Origin: Paragonimus skrjabini miyazakii
Taxonomy: Eukaryota; Platyhelminthes; Trematoda; Plagiorchiida; Troglotrematidae
Assembly: GCA_014338405.1 (NCBI GenBank)
Contig: JTDE01000267.1
Location: forward strand, 138,557-202,556
Direction: 5' to 3'
Length of the DNA: 64,000 nt
Positions 50,969 through 61,898 of the stretch are shown one piece after another. Positions within the stretch are counted from its first letter, which is position 1, and every line of letters begins with the position of its first letter. The translations under genes and the position numbers were made by a program. Under the pieces are notes generated by a model. It was not told the DNA's origin and made no database searches. It saw only the letters and a list, made by a program, of their open reading frames with translations.

Positions 50969-51059
50969 ACCGTTTCATGTTATTGTACATTTGGTACTGA
51001 TGAGTCAATACGAAATGCTTGCATCTACCAGTTTTCGTGTTCTAACAGTGTTGTTCAAA
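50969..51059 (+). repeat. 3' tail arm of the Penelope-like insertion
   Basis: The partner of 50503-50593. It begins ACCGTTTCATG and ends TTGTTCAA followed by the target-site duplication. The same tail occurs at 31882-32000. Confidence 0.9.
50992..51030 (+). ncRNA. Hammerhead ribozyme (type I, intact core), plus strand
   Basis: Stem I TGGTA/TACCA encloses CTGATGA, stem II GT-loop CAAT-AC, GAAA, stem III TGC-loop TT-GCA, and the TC cleavage dinucleotide, giving predicted cleavage after 51025. Every conserved core base is present. It differs from the minus-strand copy by one base in the stem II loop. It would process the 3' tail of element RNA; that role is inferred from described Penelope elements. 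Confidence 0.9.
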
Positions 51060-51334
51060 TCACTGAAAGTGTTTAGTTGCAGAATATCTTAGGGAGTGTT
51101 TGCATTACATCCGATGCATCGCTTAAAACTCAACCTATCAAACAATTTCGTACAATGCATCCATCGTTGCCACTTCGTGACACTGAAAGAACACACGGGT
51201 GAACTAATTCCAGTGAATCAGAAAGTGTGTATACTGGAAGTAATAAACCGGTTCTAGTTTCCCGGTCACTGAAAAAGCGAACTCATTGGCAACATCACTT
51301 TCCTTCTGATTTCCATTCACCTCCCCAGATACCT

Positions 51335-51649
51335 TCACCGTGGATACCTGGACATAATTCTCATACCTGTGACTTCGGATTTCGGGATGCTGTCTAACAA
51401 TTTCGACTTTTTAACTGGACTCTGCCATAGGCCAGCATCACACAAACTTGACAAGAAAATGTTTCTATGGAACCAAACAGCAACAGAAAAGAAACCAAAA
51501 GAAACAGTCATTAGCATAAGGTTTACAATGGATTGGGCTCGCAACGATTTAGTGGGGTAGGCTGCCGGTCCTTTAGGAGCAAAACGTGGCCCAGAATGGA
51601 TGTAGTGCCAACTGGTGTTCAACCGGAACGGCCATCGAAACTCTTTCAA
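51335..51649 (-). CDS. Possible exon with one membrane helix, unknown protein
   Basis: The 104-codon minus-strand frame reads like protein: WHYIHSGPRFAPKGPAAYPT, then a hydrophobic stretch NLMLMTVSFGFFSVAVWF that would span a membrane, then a lysine-rich tail VKKSKLLDSIPKSEV. It ends at a plausible donor (GTCACAG|GTATGA, near 51357). It lacks an ATG at its upstream end, so it would be an internal exon; the acceptor is unclear. Two further minus-strand segments upstream, 51790-51946 and 52001-52108, also look like decayed or spliced coding DNA. No family recognised. Confidence 0.33.
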   Translation of the reverse strand: MKEFRWPFRLNTSWHYIHSGPRFAPKGPAAYPTKSLRAQSIVNLMLMTVSFGFFSVAVWFHRNIFLSSLCDAGLWQSPVKKSKLLDSIPKSEVTGMRIMSRYPR

Positions 51650-51789
51650 TCAGCTATATGAAACTCCTTGCAGATCTATTTCTTTTTGGTTTTCACACCT
51701 GTATGAATATCTACTGACTGTGGACACCGAAGCAATCCACCACCCAACTGGCTACACCAGACAGCGCGTCTGCATCGCATCGTATTGAA

Positions 51790-51946
51790 TTATTCCAGTT
51801 CAGCGAACCTTCCAGCAGAGACACTGAAATGTGATGCATCTGCCAAAACGATATGCGTCCAGTTGTAGCCCTCGTCGGATGATAGAATTACGCATTCTTT
51901 CATAACCCTGTTGGCAACAACGAGCTGGGCACAAAACCACGGCGTC
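51790..51946 (-). CDS. Possible coding segment with an Asp-box-like motif
   Basis: A 51-codon minus-strand stretch (TPWFCAQLVVANRVMKEC, then VILSSDEGYNWTHIVL) carries SSDEGYNW, which fits the S-x-D-x-G-x-x-W Asp-box pattern of beta-propeller proteins such as sialidases and Vps10/sortilin receptors. A donor-like GTGAGT lies just upstream and an in-frame stop at 51790. The neighbouring segment 52108-52001 reads WGYSLQNDTYLGVAVQFVSQ before a stop. Together with 51649-51335, which has a membrane helix, this could be a receptor gene or its relic. The evidence is one short motif; treat as tentative. Confidence 0.25.
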
Positions 51947-52108
51947 ACTCACCATCAGCGTTTCATATGGTCATACGCACTTCTGATACTTCGGATGGTT
52001 TCAGTCAAAACAGGCCCGTTTTACTCTAGGATACTGAGGCTCCTGCGATACAAATTGGACAGCCACTCCTAGATAGGTGTCATTCTGCAGCGAGTAACCC
52101 CATAGGCA

Positions 52109-52914
52109 GCTCGATGGTCAACCTCCAACTGACACTCTCACATAAGTTATTGATGCGGAAATTGTCATTTACCTGAACGCCCAGGAATAATCCCCCACCT
52201 TTCTCCCGCTCTAATTAAGAATTTTTTGAGCATTGTTTACCGAAACGCGCAAAACAAAATCCACTCAGGGCAACTAGCGCAGGTCTGTAGGAATATAACA
52301 CGTATGAGTGAGGGCAATACAATTCGTATAATGTAGTTGTCAGTTCAGTGCAGAGTCAGCGCTTCAAAATACTTCATCCATTTATTGCCTTAGTTTAGGA
52401 GCATAAGGTGTTCCCTCCGTATTCACAAATCAACGTAATGTATAGATCCAGGAAGTGAGTGACTAATCGCCGTGCCTCTCTGCAGGTCTGACTGACCTGG
52501 TCATGGCGTCACGAACACTTAAAGTGACCCATTCCACATAACTGCTCATTCTGTGATATGAACTGAGGCCACGTTTAACAAGGTCCGAGTATTTTTAACC
52601 GAATTCGACAGAAATAATGAGTAGTAGCATCTTTGCGCGACCACACTTTAACAGCATGTTAATTATGCCTCTACCCCCTACTTCCACTCTCCTTCACAGG
52701 ACTATCCTAATGAGAAACAAGAATGGATTGGGCGGCGAGAAGTCATGCATAGCACAGTGTTATGTGAATCGACTCATCTAGGTAAACATTTTGATAATGG
52801 CTTTTAGCCAGCAGATTGCATTCTTTGTAAAGCAAGTTGCCATGCAACCCTAACGCAAATTAACAAATAGCTGTTCCAAAATGCTGTAAATATTTGACGA
52901 TCTGACTTGTGTAG
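52109..52914. other. No recognisable gene
   Basis: Short frames only. Probably intergenic or downstream of the minus-strand gene model that follows. Confidence 0.4.
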
Positions 52915-53742
52915 CTAGTCACTTTGCACGTACAGGGTGATCGTTAAAGACAGCACTGGAGACCGATCGATCAGATCTATCGTTTGCGCTTCATGTATTG
53001 GTGTGAATTCGTAGAAAAACCTGTGGGTGTTGTCTAAAAAATAATTGTGACCGTCTTTGTCTTCAGTGAATGTTGTATTTCTACTGACTAATGGTTGGCT
53101 GAGATTATTTGTTTCTCGCAGCAAACTGTCCAGTACCTCATGGATGTCAAGAATGGACTATATTACGGTGAAGATTGAGGCGTGTTACATCATCGTTACC
53201 TTACTTGCCACTTGACAGAAAGGCTTATCGACCACAAGGATAGACGTCGGACACCCACGTAGATTGGGCAGTTTTCGGTGGCAGTGTTCCAGTAGGTAAT
53301 ATCCTCCATCATGTATTCTGCCAACTTGCATATCGCGACTTGTTTCCTTGACAGACCACACGTGTAAGCTGTCTAGATATAAGGTGAAAAGGTTACCAAT
53401 GATAAATGATCGTTTCTTCAGACTGACGAACATATACTTAGGAGGATTAACAGTATATGTCGCACAACTCAAATACACCTTTGTGATAAAGCTTTCTGTT
53501 GGCCATAAACTTACATACAGGGAGCATTGAATTACTTTTCTGCATTGATTGCAAGTAGTATTCAGCGGTTGGCTGTCGTTCAATGGAAGAACAAACGATG
53601 ATACTAAAATTAAGCAACAGATATGTAAAAAGGTGAACGTGAAAACAAGCTGTTTGTCAAATGTGAGACGCTGCATAGTTAACAACACTGGACAGTTGAC
53701 GAGTCCTCTCACAAGAACAGCAAGCGTTAATAATGCAGTCAT
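52915..53742 (-). CDS. Candidate secreted glycoprotein, two-exon model
   Basis: The first exon (53742-53200) is part of a 186-codon frame, the longest not explained by a retroelement and longer than chance would readily give. A start at 53676 yields a good signal peptide (MQRLTFDKQLVFTFTFLHIC, then CLILVSSFVLP); the upstream ATG at 53742 adds a second hydrophobic stretch. A donor AAG|GTAACG at 53199 and acceptor ATATAG|TCC at 53157 would remove 42 nt and join in phase 0 to SILDIHEVLDSLLRETNNLS and on, ending at a stop at 52915, 262 codons in all with the stop. Four N-x-S/T sequons and paired cysteines (CNQCRK) suit an extracellular protein. A longer intron using ATGAG|GTACTG is also in phase. 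No domain recognised. Confidence 0.45.
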
Positions 53743-54133
53743 CAAATGAAAGGTTACTTATGCCGTATGTCACAGACGAATTCTAGAATTAAAAAGATGC
53801 ACGCAAAAATAATTGGAAAAATGAAATAAAATAAACGATCGGTCTCACAAAATCAAAAGCTCTTCAGGGCACAGGGGTGCTATCACAGTCAAGGTTCACG
53901 CATCGGAACAGAAAAATGTCCTTCATAACGAGATAACTGTCAGGAAGGTGGCAACTCTAAACGGCAGGTTCCCCAAATAAATGTGTCGTAGGTTTTGCGG
54001 GAACCTAGAACAGTCAGTAGACATAAATCCGTGACTGCGTAAGAGGGTAGTCCCAATCGAAGAATAGCGCTAGATAAAGAGAGAAATATCATACCGCGAA
54101 GACGGATGGTCACAGATGAATGAGAAACAGAGT

Positions 54134-54960
54134 TTACATCACAAACCGAATATGGAGGACCGATTGTATAGCAGCATTATGAGAGTCGGTCCCGTACTTC
54201 GCAACCTTGTCAGTCCAGGCAAGTTGACTTCGGTAGTCATCCAGCATACTGACATAAAGCACTACAGCAGCACTGTCACGGACCACGATGACATCGGGTT
54301 TGATGAACGAGCTCGCCGTTGGTACTCGTAACTCCTCGAAGGCTATAGCCCAACTTGCGCAGTCATTTCGCCAGCTCTTTGGCCACCCGGTTGTGTCGAG
54401 CACAACACACGTCATAGGTGATCCAGCATGATTGCGAAATATGAGCAAGGCTTTCTGCTTGACCGCAGTTGTCACGGCAGAGGACTGAGTGGTCACTTAG
54501 GCCACCTCGTGAATTTCGAACCTTAGTCCACAAAAGACTACATCTGAGCTGGATGGCACGAATAAAGATTCTGGGAAGATGCGATCTGGGTTGAACAGCC
54601 AACGATTAGATAGTGGAGAGCGTGGCACTTCCTGAGAGCCACGGTCGTCTAGCGAATGGTAGAGTTTATCCATCCACACCGCATGGGCTTCCTCCTTGTT
54701 CGTCACTACTACATCCTGAACGCACACCGGGACGTTCACTTTCCTCAAGATAGGGCCAAAGGAATTATCTTCGATAACATTCCACAGAACTGGACATTGA
54801 CTTGAGAGAAGTCTCTCCACTCGAGATTTACGCGAGATGGGAATAGTGGTAGACAAACTCGGGATGCTCAAACCGCCCAAACGAATTGGGGCGTGGATGT
54901 AGCTGATTGGTGTGATTTTAGCAACTTTGGCCACTGCCGAACAAACTGACTAAGCTACCA
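54134..54960 (-). mobile_element. R2-like non-LTR element, 3' end with restriction-like endonuclease
   Basis: Three overlapping minus-strand frames give, in order: the post-RT region (PIRLGGLSIPSLSTTIP, then LSNRWLFNPDRIF; 54934-54497), FIRAIQLRCSLLWTKVRNSR with the zinc-knuckle CRDNCGQAESLAHISQSC (Cx3C...Hx4C) and ARHNRV (54602-54363), and the restriction-like endonuclease core FIKPDVIVVRD followed by DDYRSQLAWTDKVAKY (54496-54134). This order is specific to R2-type single-ORF elements. At least two frameshifts and loss of the reverse transcriptase upstream of about 54960 make it a dead copy. R2 elements normally insert in 28S rDNA; no rDNA is visible here. Confidence 0.88.
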
Positions 54961-56595
54961 ACCACTGCCTTAACGTTTGTACTTATACAACTGAAGATGG
55001 ATCACCTAATTCAATTAGAGTGTGACCTACTACCTATCTCTGAGTGCATATATACGCATTCCTTACAAGCTACTCATGGTTTTTTAGCTGTTTAAGGGGC
55101 AGTAGCCCACACGTAAGAGCCTGTAGAGATAACCTGAGAACCGAATAGCATACTTCGCTGCACTTCATGAGGTGTCATTGTGATCCTAGTCAGTGTACAT
55201 TTAAGCCTTCAGTGTTGACAATGTAGGAATGAAAAATGTGCGCTCACTTAACAACACACCGATTTGTGTGTCCACGTCAGTCTCGAGTTCAAAATAAGTA
55301 GTTATTACTAGCATAGAAGGTTCCACATTCTGACTGCCACAAGTTTGGAACCTCTGAACAAATGTTCGTGGGTAAACCAGCTAGCTTAACTAGATAAGAT
55401 ATGTTAAGATGTGTCAACATTCCGGTTATCCTTATCAGTGGCAAAAATAAAACCCTAGATCTAGCAAACCTTTTTGTACCTATGTCATTTTTTGCTCAGA
55501 CTAAAGTTTCAAGGATGTCAAGCAATCGACGAAACTAGTTGGTTTAAGTAGGTTAGTTGCATAACTTCAGATAATATGGCCTGACTGTTCACGCTTTTCA
55601 AACCAAGACTAGCCTATTTTTATCACTATGACAACAGTTTCACTTAAACGCTTCATCAAGAGCGAATAACTCCAGCTTTAACAGAACATTCGAAAACACA
55701 TTTTTTCAAACTTTTGGTTTTTATCTGGGATTGCGTGAACAACGCAACAGTCGGTGGTTTTTGCTGCACTTTCTTTTATTATCTTTCAACACCAGATTTA
55801 AATGGGAGAAGCTTTCTTAAGCGTTTCCCAAAATATCCATGATGGCCTACTCAAACGCGTTGCCATTATTGCTTTTTGCATATGGAAGCTGCACTAGGCC
55901 AATTTCCGGCTGTCGTCGGTCCCCATGACATTTGACTGTATGCACAGAAATGTCCGTTTTTCCGTTTTTGCAATCCGTACTGTGTAATTATGCACACGTC
56001 AGTGTGTTGCTGATGAGGTGCAGCGGAAGATTACAAGCCGTATGCCGTTCTCGTCGCGGGCTTTTAACAGCTACCAGTGATGTAAACACGGCAGAAAATA
56101 CAGTTGCTTGCACCAGCTGAATGCATAAAGGTTGATAACTGAATTGTGGTATTGTTTTTGTATACATTCAAGTCGGCAGTCCTCGGTTGGTTTCGTCCTA
56201 GTTTAAATGCTGTATCAGATGGTTGCACAGGGTTGAAGTAAGGGTTGCACTTCAATGGTTACAACCTTGGGTGGCAACTAAATTGGGTCTCATCTAAAAA
56301 AACTAAAGGATTGTTTGTCAGAATATTTCTTGTTTTACAATGATCAAACGTTTTGATCTAACTCTAACAGTGTGTCATTTTAAACATTTTAAATATTAAG
56401 TTCCCTTTAATCACTTCATCAGACCAGAAAGAAGACGTACTGCGATATGTTAACATTTCATTTACTCGCATCAATCGCAAACGTAAAACATGCCAGTTAT
56501 GTACACCATATACATAAGGACAAACAGGGACTAAACACGCCTACAAGCACAACGAGTATTACGTAATCCCGACCATGGAAACCCGACAGGTTGCC
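54961..56595. other. No recognisable gene
   Basis: Short frames only; no motif found. Confidence 0.42.
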
Positions 56596-56910
56596 TCAAC
56601 CAATTTTGTGCACCAACGTCGGCTGGTAAGTTCGGATAAGCATCGCTTCGCAGAAAGCCAACACCTTTGGGTACCGATCGCTCAACAGTATCTTGAACGA
56701 GTTTACTGAATCAACTTGGTGACCTGTTGTCATGACGTAACTGGCAATCGATGACGTTGGGTTTCGAGTCGAAAGTGCACCAAGTTGAGGCTGGTGTGTC
56801 ATCAGTTGTTTCAACCACTTCGGGATGTGTTAGGCGACTCTCTGCGGTAGTTGTCGACCTGTTCTGCCTATGGAAACGTCACTGCAACTGCGAGTGAACT
56901 GGTACACAAC
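56596..56910 (-). mobile_element. Second Penelope-like GIY-YIG endonuclease remnant
   Basis: On the minus strand from about 56905: VYQFTRSCSDVSIGRTGRQL (the YIG motif as SIG), a stop replacing the expected glutamate before HIPKWLKQLM, then SIASYVMTTGHQVDSVNSFK, and VLAFCEAMLIRTYQPTL with the conserved glutamate, ending at a stop at 56596. The domain layout is the same as at 50591-50905 but the sequence is clearly different, so it represents another Penelope subfamily or a much older copy. No hammerhead or tail similar to the other two insertions lies downstream. Upstream sequence to about 57000 may be degenerate. Confidence 0.82.
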
Positions 56911-59900
56911 GTGGGAGACAGAGGATTGGATACCCCGGCAAATTCGTCGGAACACATAATACGATGAAGAAGCGCACTGAACTCATACTGACGGCTCAAA
57001 AGAAGGATGTTTTCCTATTCTTGTTTTTCAAAAGTTATCATCTAGCCAACGACATAAAGCACTAATTAAAGTCTACTTTGGCTTAAACGTATGCGGCTAT
57101 GCAGTTGCGCTAATTTCAAACCACCAGAAGACCAGTTCGCTGCAATTGCGAGAGTATTTTGTCAGAATCTTCTGTTTGCTTTCCAGATGGGTTAGGCGAT
57201 TAAGCTTCCAAACATGTAAGTTTACTACCGGATTACTGAAAGTATAACCTATTCAAACCTGCCGTGATCTAGAAAATTGAGTTGCACTATTTCTATTGAG
57301 CCCCCAGTAACGACTCCAGTTTGTGACACAGTTTTAACCGTTTGAGATAAACTTGACTATCATAGGTCAGTTGACAGTCTGATTCTAGCGAGATGACTGG
57401 AGCTGCTCCAGTGTGCCCCAGTGGGCGCGCTTACATCACATAATCGGATTAGCACAAACTTCGAACATCCACGCGTACTTATGATTGTTGGTAGTCACAG
57501 GTTGTGTTGTATTTGAACTAAAGTTGACAGACTGCTTTCTATCAAGTGACTTCTAATAAATTAACTGCTCACCAGATTGTAAGACGGGTAAGGGGAAGGT
57601 CCCATGTTACCTTGTTTAAACGACTACATTTGCACACTTTTAATGTCTGTAGCTAGCGGTTTCTAGGACAATTAATAATTACTTTATAGAAGTTGAGTGT
57701 TGCTGAATCTGATGATTCGACTGGTTATGCAGGTAACTGTTTAATCAATTATTTGGGGAAGCGTCCTTTAAGAAACTCGATACAAACAGCCATATTCATT
57801 CGGAAACATGAACTAGAAGACGAAAACTGTGAGATTAAATCATCAGTAGCAAACAAACATTCTGTAGCAGCAGCAGCAAACATACATTCTGTAGAGTAAA
57901 ACAAACCGAACAAATCATATCAACACACAACAACAAACTTAACTGGGGTACTAAATCACGTATATAATGAACGAAAACGAGAGCAACTTCAATACCACGG
58001 CAAGCACCTCTTGAATATATACGCTCGGCCTTAAGCACTTGAGTAGTAGGACTTCAAAAGTAAGCCCAGCACCGCTCTGCTTAATGCCTTTGTCACGTAA
58101 TCAATGTTTAAGTCTTTTGAAACTGATCGGGGCTATGCTACTCACGTGTCTAAAACCGTATGCAAAGGCAACTTACCGTAGCGTTGAAGTTGCCCTAGTT
58201 CTTACTAACTAAAAACATGATTTGACATCCCCCGTAGGTTCATTGTACTGACTTAATATGATTCGTCCGGTTTTTAGTACATGCCGGAGTGCAAGCTTAA
58301 AGCTAATGACAGTAGAAGAAATGATGTCATCCCAGTTTTCGTCTTCTGGTTTGTGTTTTCGCATGCAAGTAATGCCGCTATTTGCACAGGACAACCGGTT
58401 TATCGGAGTAGGAAAGAAATACCATTTACGTAAATGCCTGCGTTCAACTTTTTTTAGAGAAACCATGAATCTTGAAAAACTGTCGAGAGAAGTGGGAACT
58501 GGGAAGACAAAGTCGCATCGATTTCTAAAATGAATGAAACATGTCTACACGAAGCGGTTTTTGGTCTTTAGACGGAATAGTCAGTGCTTATTTTGTGAGA
58601 ATCCCTTTAACAATGGAAATATATTTTTGTCCCGTGGGTATTATCATCTAGGCGGTTTTGTTGAGGTACGTTAGCATAAACGGTGTAAGCTTAATGGTCA
58701 GAATGCACTGAAAACACTACTGGTTTCGTGGTTGTTGCTAGTCAACAGTCATGTGTACCCGACCATACATTCTACCTTAGAAACGACGAATGCTGAAATT
58801 TTTAGATACTAACTCATATGCATAAGAATTGTGCACACTTAGGAAGGTTGAGATTCTCCACAGTCCAACTTAGTGCTCTAAACATGATCGCTGACTTACG
58901 GACTCTAGTGAGTCAGAATAACGGTAAAACTAACTTACAATTGAGTCGTTGTCTAAAAAGATTCCGCCGTACTTCGGAAATTTACCTAGTGCGTACCTAC
59001 CAATCATGACAGTTCATATTGTTCAACATTTCGCTAAATTGCGTAGATGACTCTTTGTATTGAAACCACAATAACACATCGGTATCGCCTTTCCTTCATT
59101 CTAATACTGAAATAAATGTGCAATAGGAGACGTTTCAAAAGCGCGCGTCAGTGTCGTATTTTAACATCAGAGCACGTTGCGCATCCTGTTTTCATATATA
59201 GTGCATGAAACGTATGATTCGTCTACCTCCAAAATTTACTTAAAATTGTTACGATATATGAAGGATACATATAATAGGCTCAAGCGTTGTGCTGATACAA
59301 ACTTTCAATTCCTGGATGTTTGATTTACGAAAAGATTTTACCCACAAAAATCACGTCTGTTAGGGAGACGTGAGGATTACTATAATACACAAAAGCAACC
59401 TCCAAACTACGCCCACCAACGTGTATATCCACAAAGTTATGAATGCGAGAAACTGTTAACAGACAGAATAGGCACCCAGCTGATCAACGGCGAGCTTAGT
59501 CAACGTGCCTATCGGGACTCAACATTGGTAGTGGATGCTGCTACTGAGATTGTCCATTTGATTCGAGTGACAGCTTGGTAATAAAGTACGACAATATGTC
59601 CGTATTTTGTACTATAGTAAACCTTCCATCTACATGAATTGAGCATTGATATTTTAGCTGCCACACGATTGTGGCAGTCTGTCAAGCTTCGTCAGATGCA
59701 ACAGAAGATAACTACCTAAAACAGAGCACACAATAAAACAGTGGCTTGCCCAACCACGGAAATACAAAACCTGGTGTAACTCAGAGGGAAAAACACCTTA
59801 AATTTACTGTTGTATCAGCTTTAATGAACGAACCATTAGCAAACTACCATCTGACATTCAAGTGTACAGAGAGTTGACTTACAGATAATATACTTTAACC

Positions 59901-60025
59901 TCCACGGCACGACAAGGATCTGATATGAATCAAATGTGATAACCCACATGGATATTGCACGGTCAATTGTTTAATAATGCCTTAAAAGTAAGAATGTTTC
60001 ATTGCGCTAAGTATCAATAATAGTC
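56911..60025. other. No firm gene; a short inverted coding-like similarity
   Basis: Plus-strand 57802-57840 and minus-strand 58365-58321 share a near-identical stretch including AGAAGACGAAAACTG and encode related peptides (IRKHELEDENCEI and MRKHKPEDENWDDI). They sit in frames of 68 and 85 codons. They are probably two fragments of one unidentified repeat. The rest shows nothing. Confidence 0.4.
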
Positions 60026-61618
60026 GACATCATCTCATGGTACAAGACGCGTATTTACCTGTTCAGTGCATCCACTACATTGATATTATCATTCAAGTAG
60101 TTGGTAGTTAATATTGTCACAATACTCACTAGTCTCTTCATATTATTAATATTTTTATAAAACTTAGCTAGCATGCTCTTTATCTGGTTTGTTTGTGGCC
60201 ATTTTCAAACCTTTGCTGCCTTACTTCGAAATTCAACAGCGAGAACAATTTTTCATTGGCTATTTTGTTCTCTTTTAGATTCCCCTAGTGATCTGAAAAC
60301 TCTCAAGTGCTTGAGCAGACCCATAGGATTTTGCTCCAACACACCTGCAGCTCATGCAAATTTTATTGTTTGGTAGCTTGTGAATGCATGCAAGAAGTTT
60401 GCTAATACACTGATTGAAGATGATACATCCTTTATCCTCAGACACATTACAACCTTCATTCTATCATGTAGCGTGATCTATACATGGACGTTTATAGGTT
60501 TACATCAAAGTGTTCACATATTCAATGATTCCGTACTTAACCAGAACCTAGCGAATTCTAAACCTACTTCTTTAATGCCGATTTGGTGACCGAGTATACA
60601 AAAACACTTTTATTAATATACTGTTCCACATTAACTTAATAATTGTGCGATTCAGCTCTTACGTCAGTCATTGCAGTAGACAGTTCTTCCGATTATTGCT
60701 GTTGAACGTGAACAATAATGGGAGTCGAAATTTGACTTGTCTGAATCATGAGGCAAAATACTGACTGAATTGTCTTGACAGGTTCAACCGTTATCCAGTC
60801 GTTACTCAGCGTACCATCAGTATAAGAGTAAAGTTGACAGTGTAATGAACCATTTTATGAGCGCATAAACAGCCTTGGGTTGACCATTTAATAACTTGGA
60901 TGAAGTATAGTGGTGAGCCTCTTCCTTTTTTACTTTGTACAATTTACTTCAATATTATAACGGTGAAACTACAGTACAAAGTGTAAACTTTATGTAGCTA
61001 CTGACAGTGTATTTTCGTTTCAGCTTTTTTGCTACGCTGAAAGCGCTTGTATTCGATAAGTTTGCAGAGAATCGAAAATTCAAATAAGGTCTGTCTGACA
61101 GTTGGACAATTTCGACTAAATTGCCTTCAATTTCTTCACACAACCGGAAGCGTGTTGTATTTCCGAATACAACAGTCGGCTAAAATTTCCAGTCAAGATT
61201 ATGGTAGAAGTATAAGTCAGCGAGGCGGCAAACGAAATGTTATTTACTGAGATCGAAAACCACACCCAGACCGTAATATAATTGTGTCCTGATGTTATGA
61301 AATAAAACTTGACAAAATAAGTGCACCCTACAGAATGAATTTGTTTCACGGATAAAGGTTGAATAACAAGTTAGAGAGTATTCGATAAGAGCCTGGCAAG
61401 CGAGTGCTCAATCGGGGGATTTACTGCATGCGGCGTGAGTTTATTCGGATTGAATCTGTTATGCTGAAGTGTTGAAAAGATGAAAAATGTATAAACGATG
61501 GAAAGAAAAAAGTACGGCAGAAAAATTGCGCAGTAATTTGCTTCTATTTACAGCAGTTTGTGCTGCATTGAACGGTCGTCACAATCAACCTAAAGGTTTC
61601 TGGAATGGTTTCTTTCTG
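60026..61618 (+). repeat. Left arm of a 1.59-kb inverted repeat (giant palindrome)
   Basis: Every open frame in this arm recurs on the opposite strand at the mirror coordinate (positions sum to 123517), with identical translations. Spot checks of the outer, middle and inner parts also match. The only mismatch I found is near the inner end (61613 against 61904). Outer ends are GACATCATCTC here and GAGATGATGTC at 63491. Frames in the arm are short (62-77 codons) with no recognisable motif. No direct repeat flanks the structure. Confidence 0.95.
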
Positions 61619-61898
61619 ATAAAGAATAAGATTAAATGGCCCCTTAAAAACCGATCTGGTATCCTGAATGAAGACTATAATACGGATACGGGGGGAACAT
61701 TACTTCATTCGACCAGGGTTATATAGACGTGTGAAGCCGCCATGGTAGTTAGAAAAGTGAACATATTTGACGCAAAGTCACAGACATAGACCATACGGTC
61801 TGATTGGGACAACTTTGTTGTTTACATAAATGCTGATTTAGTCAAATGCCCCAGCTAAGTTCATGTGCACTAAAAAAATCGCTCCTACGATTGGTTGA
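61619..61898. other. Spacer between the palindrome arms
   Basis: 280 bp of unique sequence without symmetry or recognisable motif. The frames that enter it from each arm diverge here. Confidence 0.9.

Larger units (their letters stand above)
50477..51058 (+). mobile_element. Penelope-like retroelement, 5'-truncated, with inverted hammerhead tails
   Basis: The insertion holds the C-terminal GIY-YIG endonuclease part of a Penelope-like ORF (50591-50905) and its 3' non-coding tail with a hammerhead (50992-51030). At its 5' side is an inverted copy of that tail (50503-50593) with its own hammerhead. The 12-bp direct repeat ATCACTGAAAGT at 50465-50476 and 51059-51070 is a likely target-site duplication. 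Penelope elements are known for 5' truncation, variable target duplications, terminal repeats that may be inverted, and hammerheads in their ends. The reverse transcriptase is missing, so the copy is not autonomous. Confidence 0.88.
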
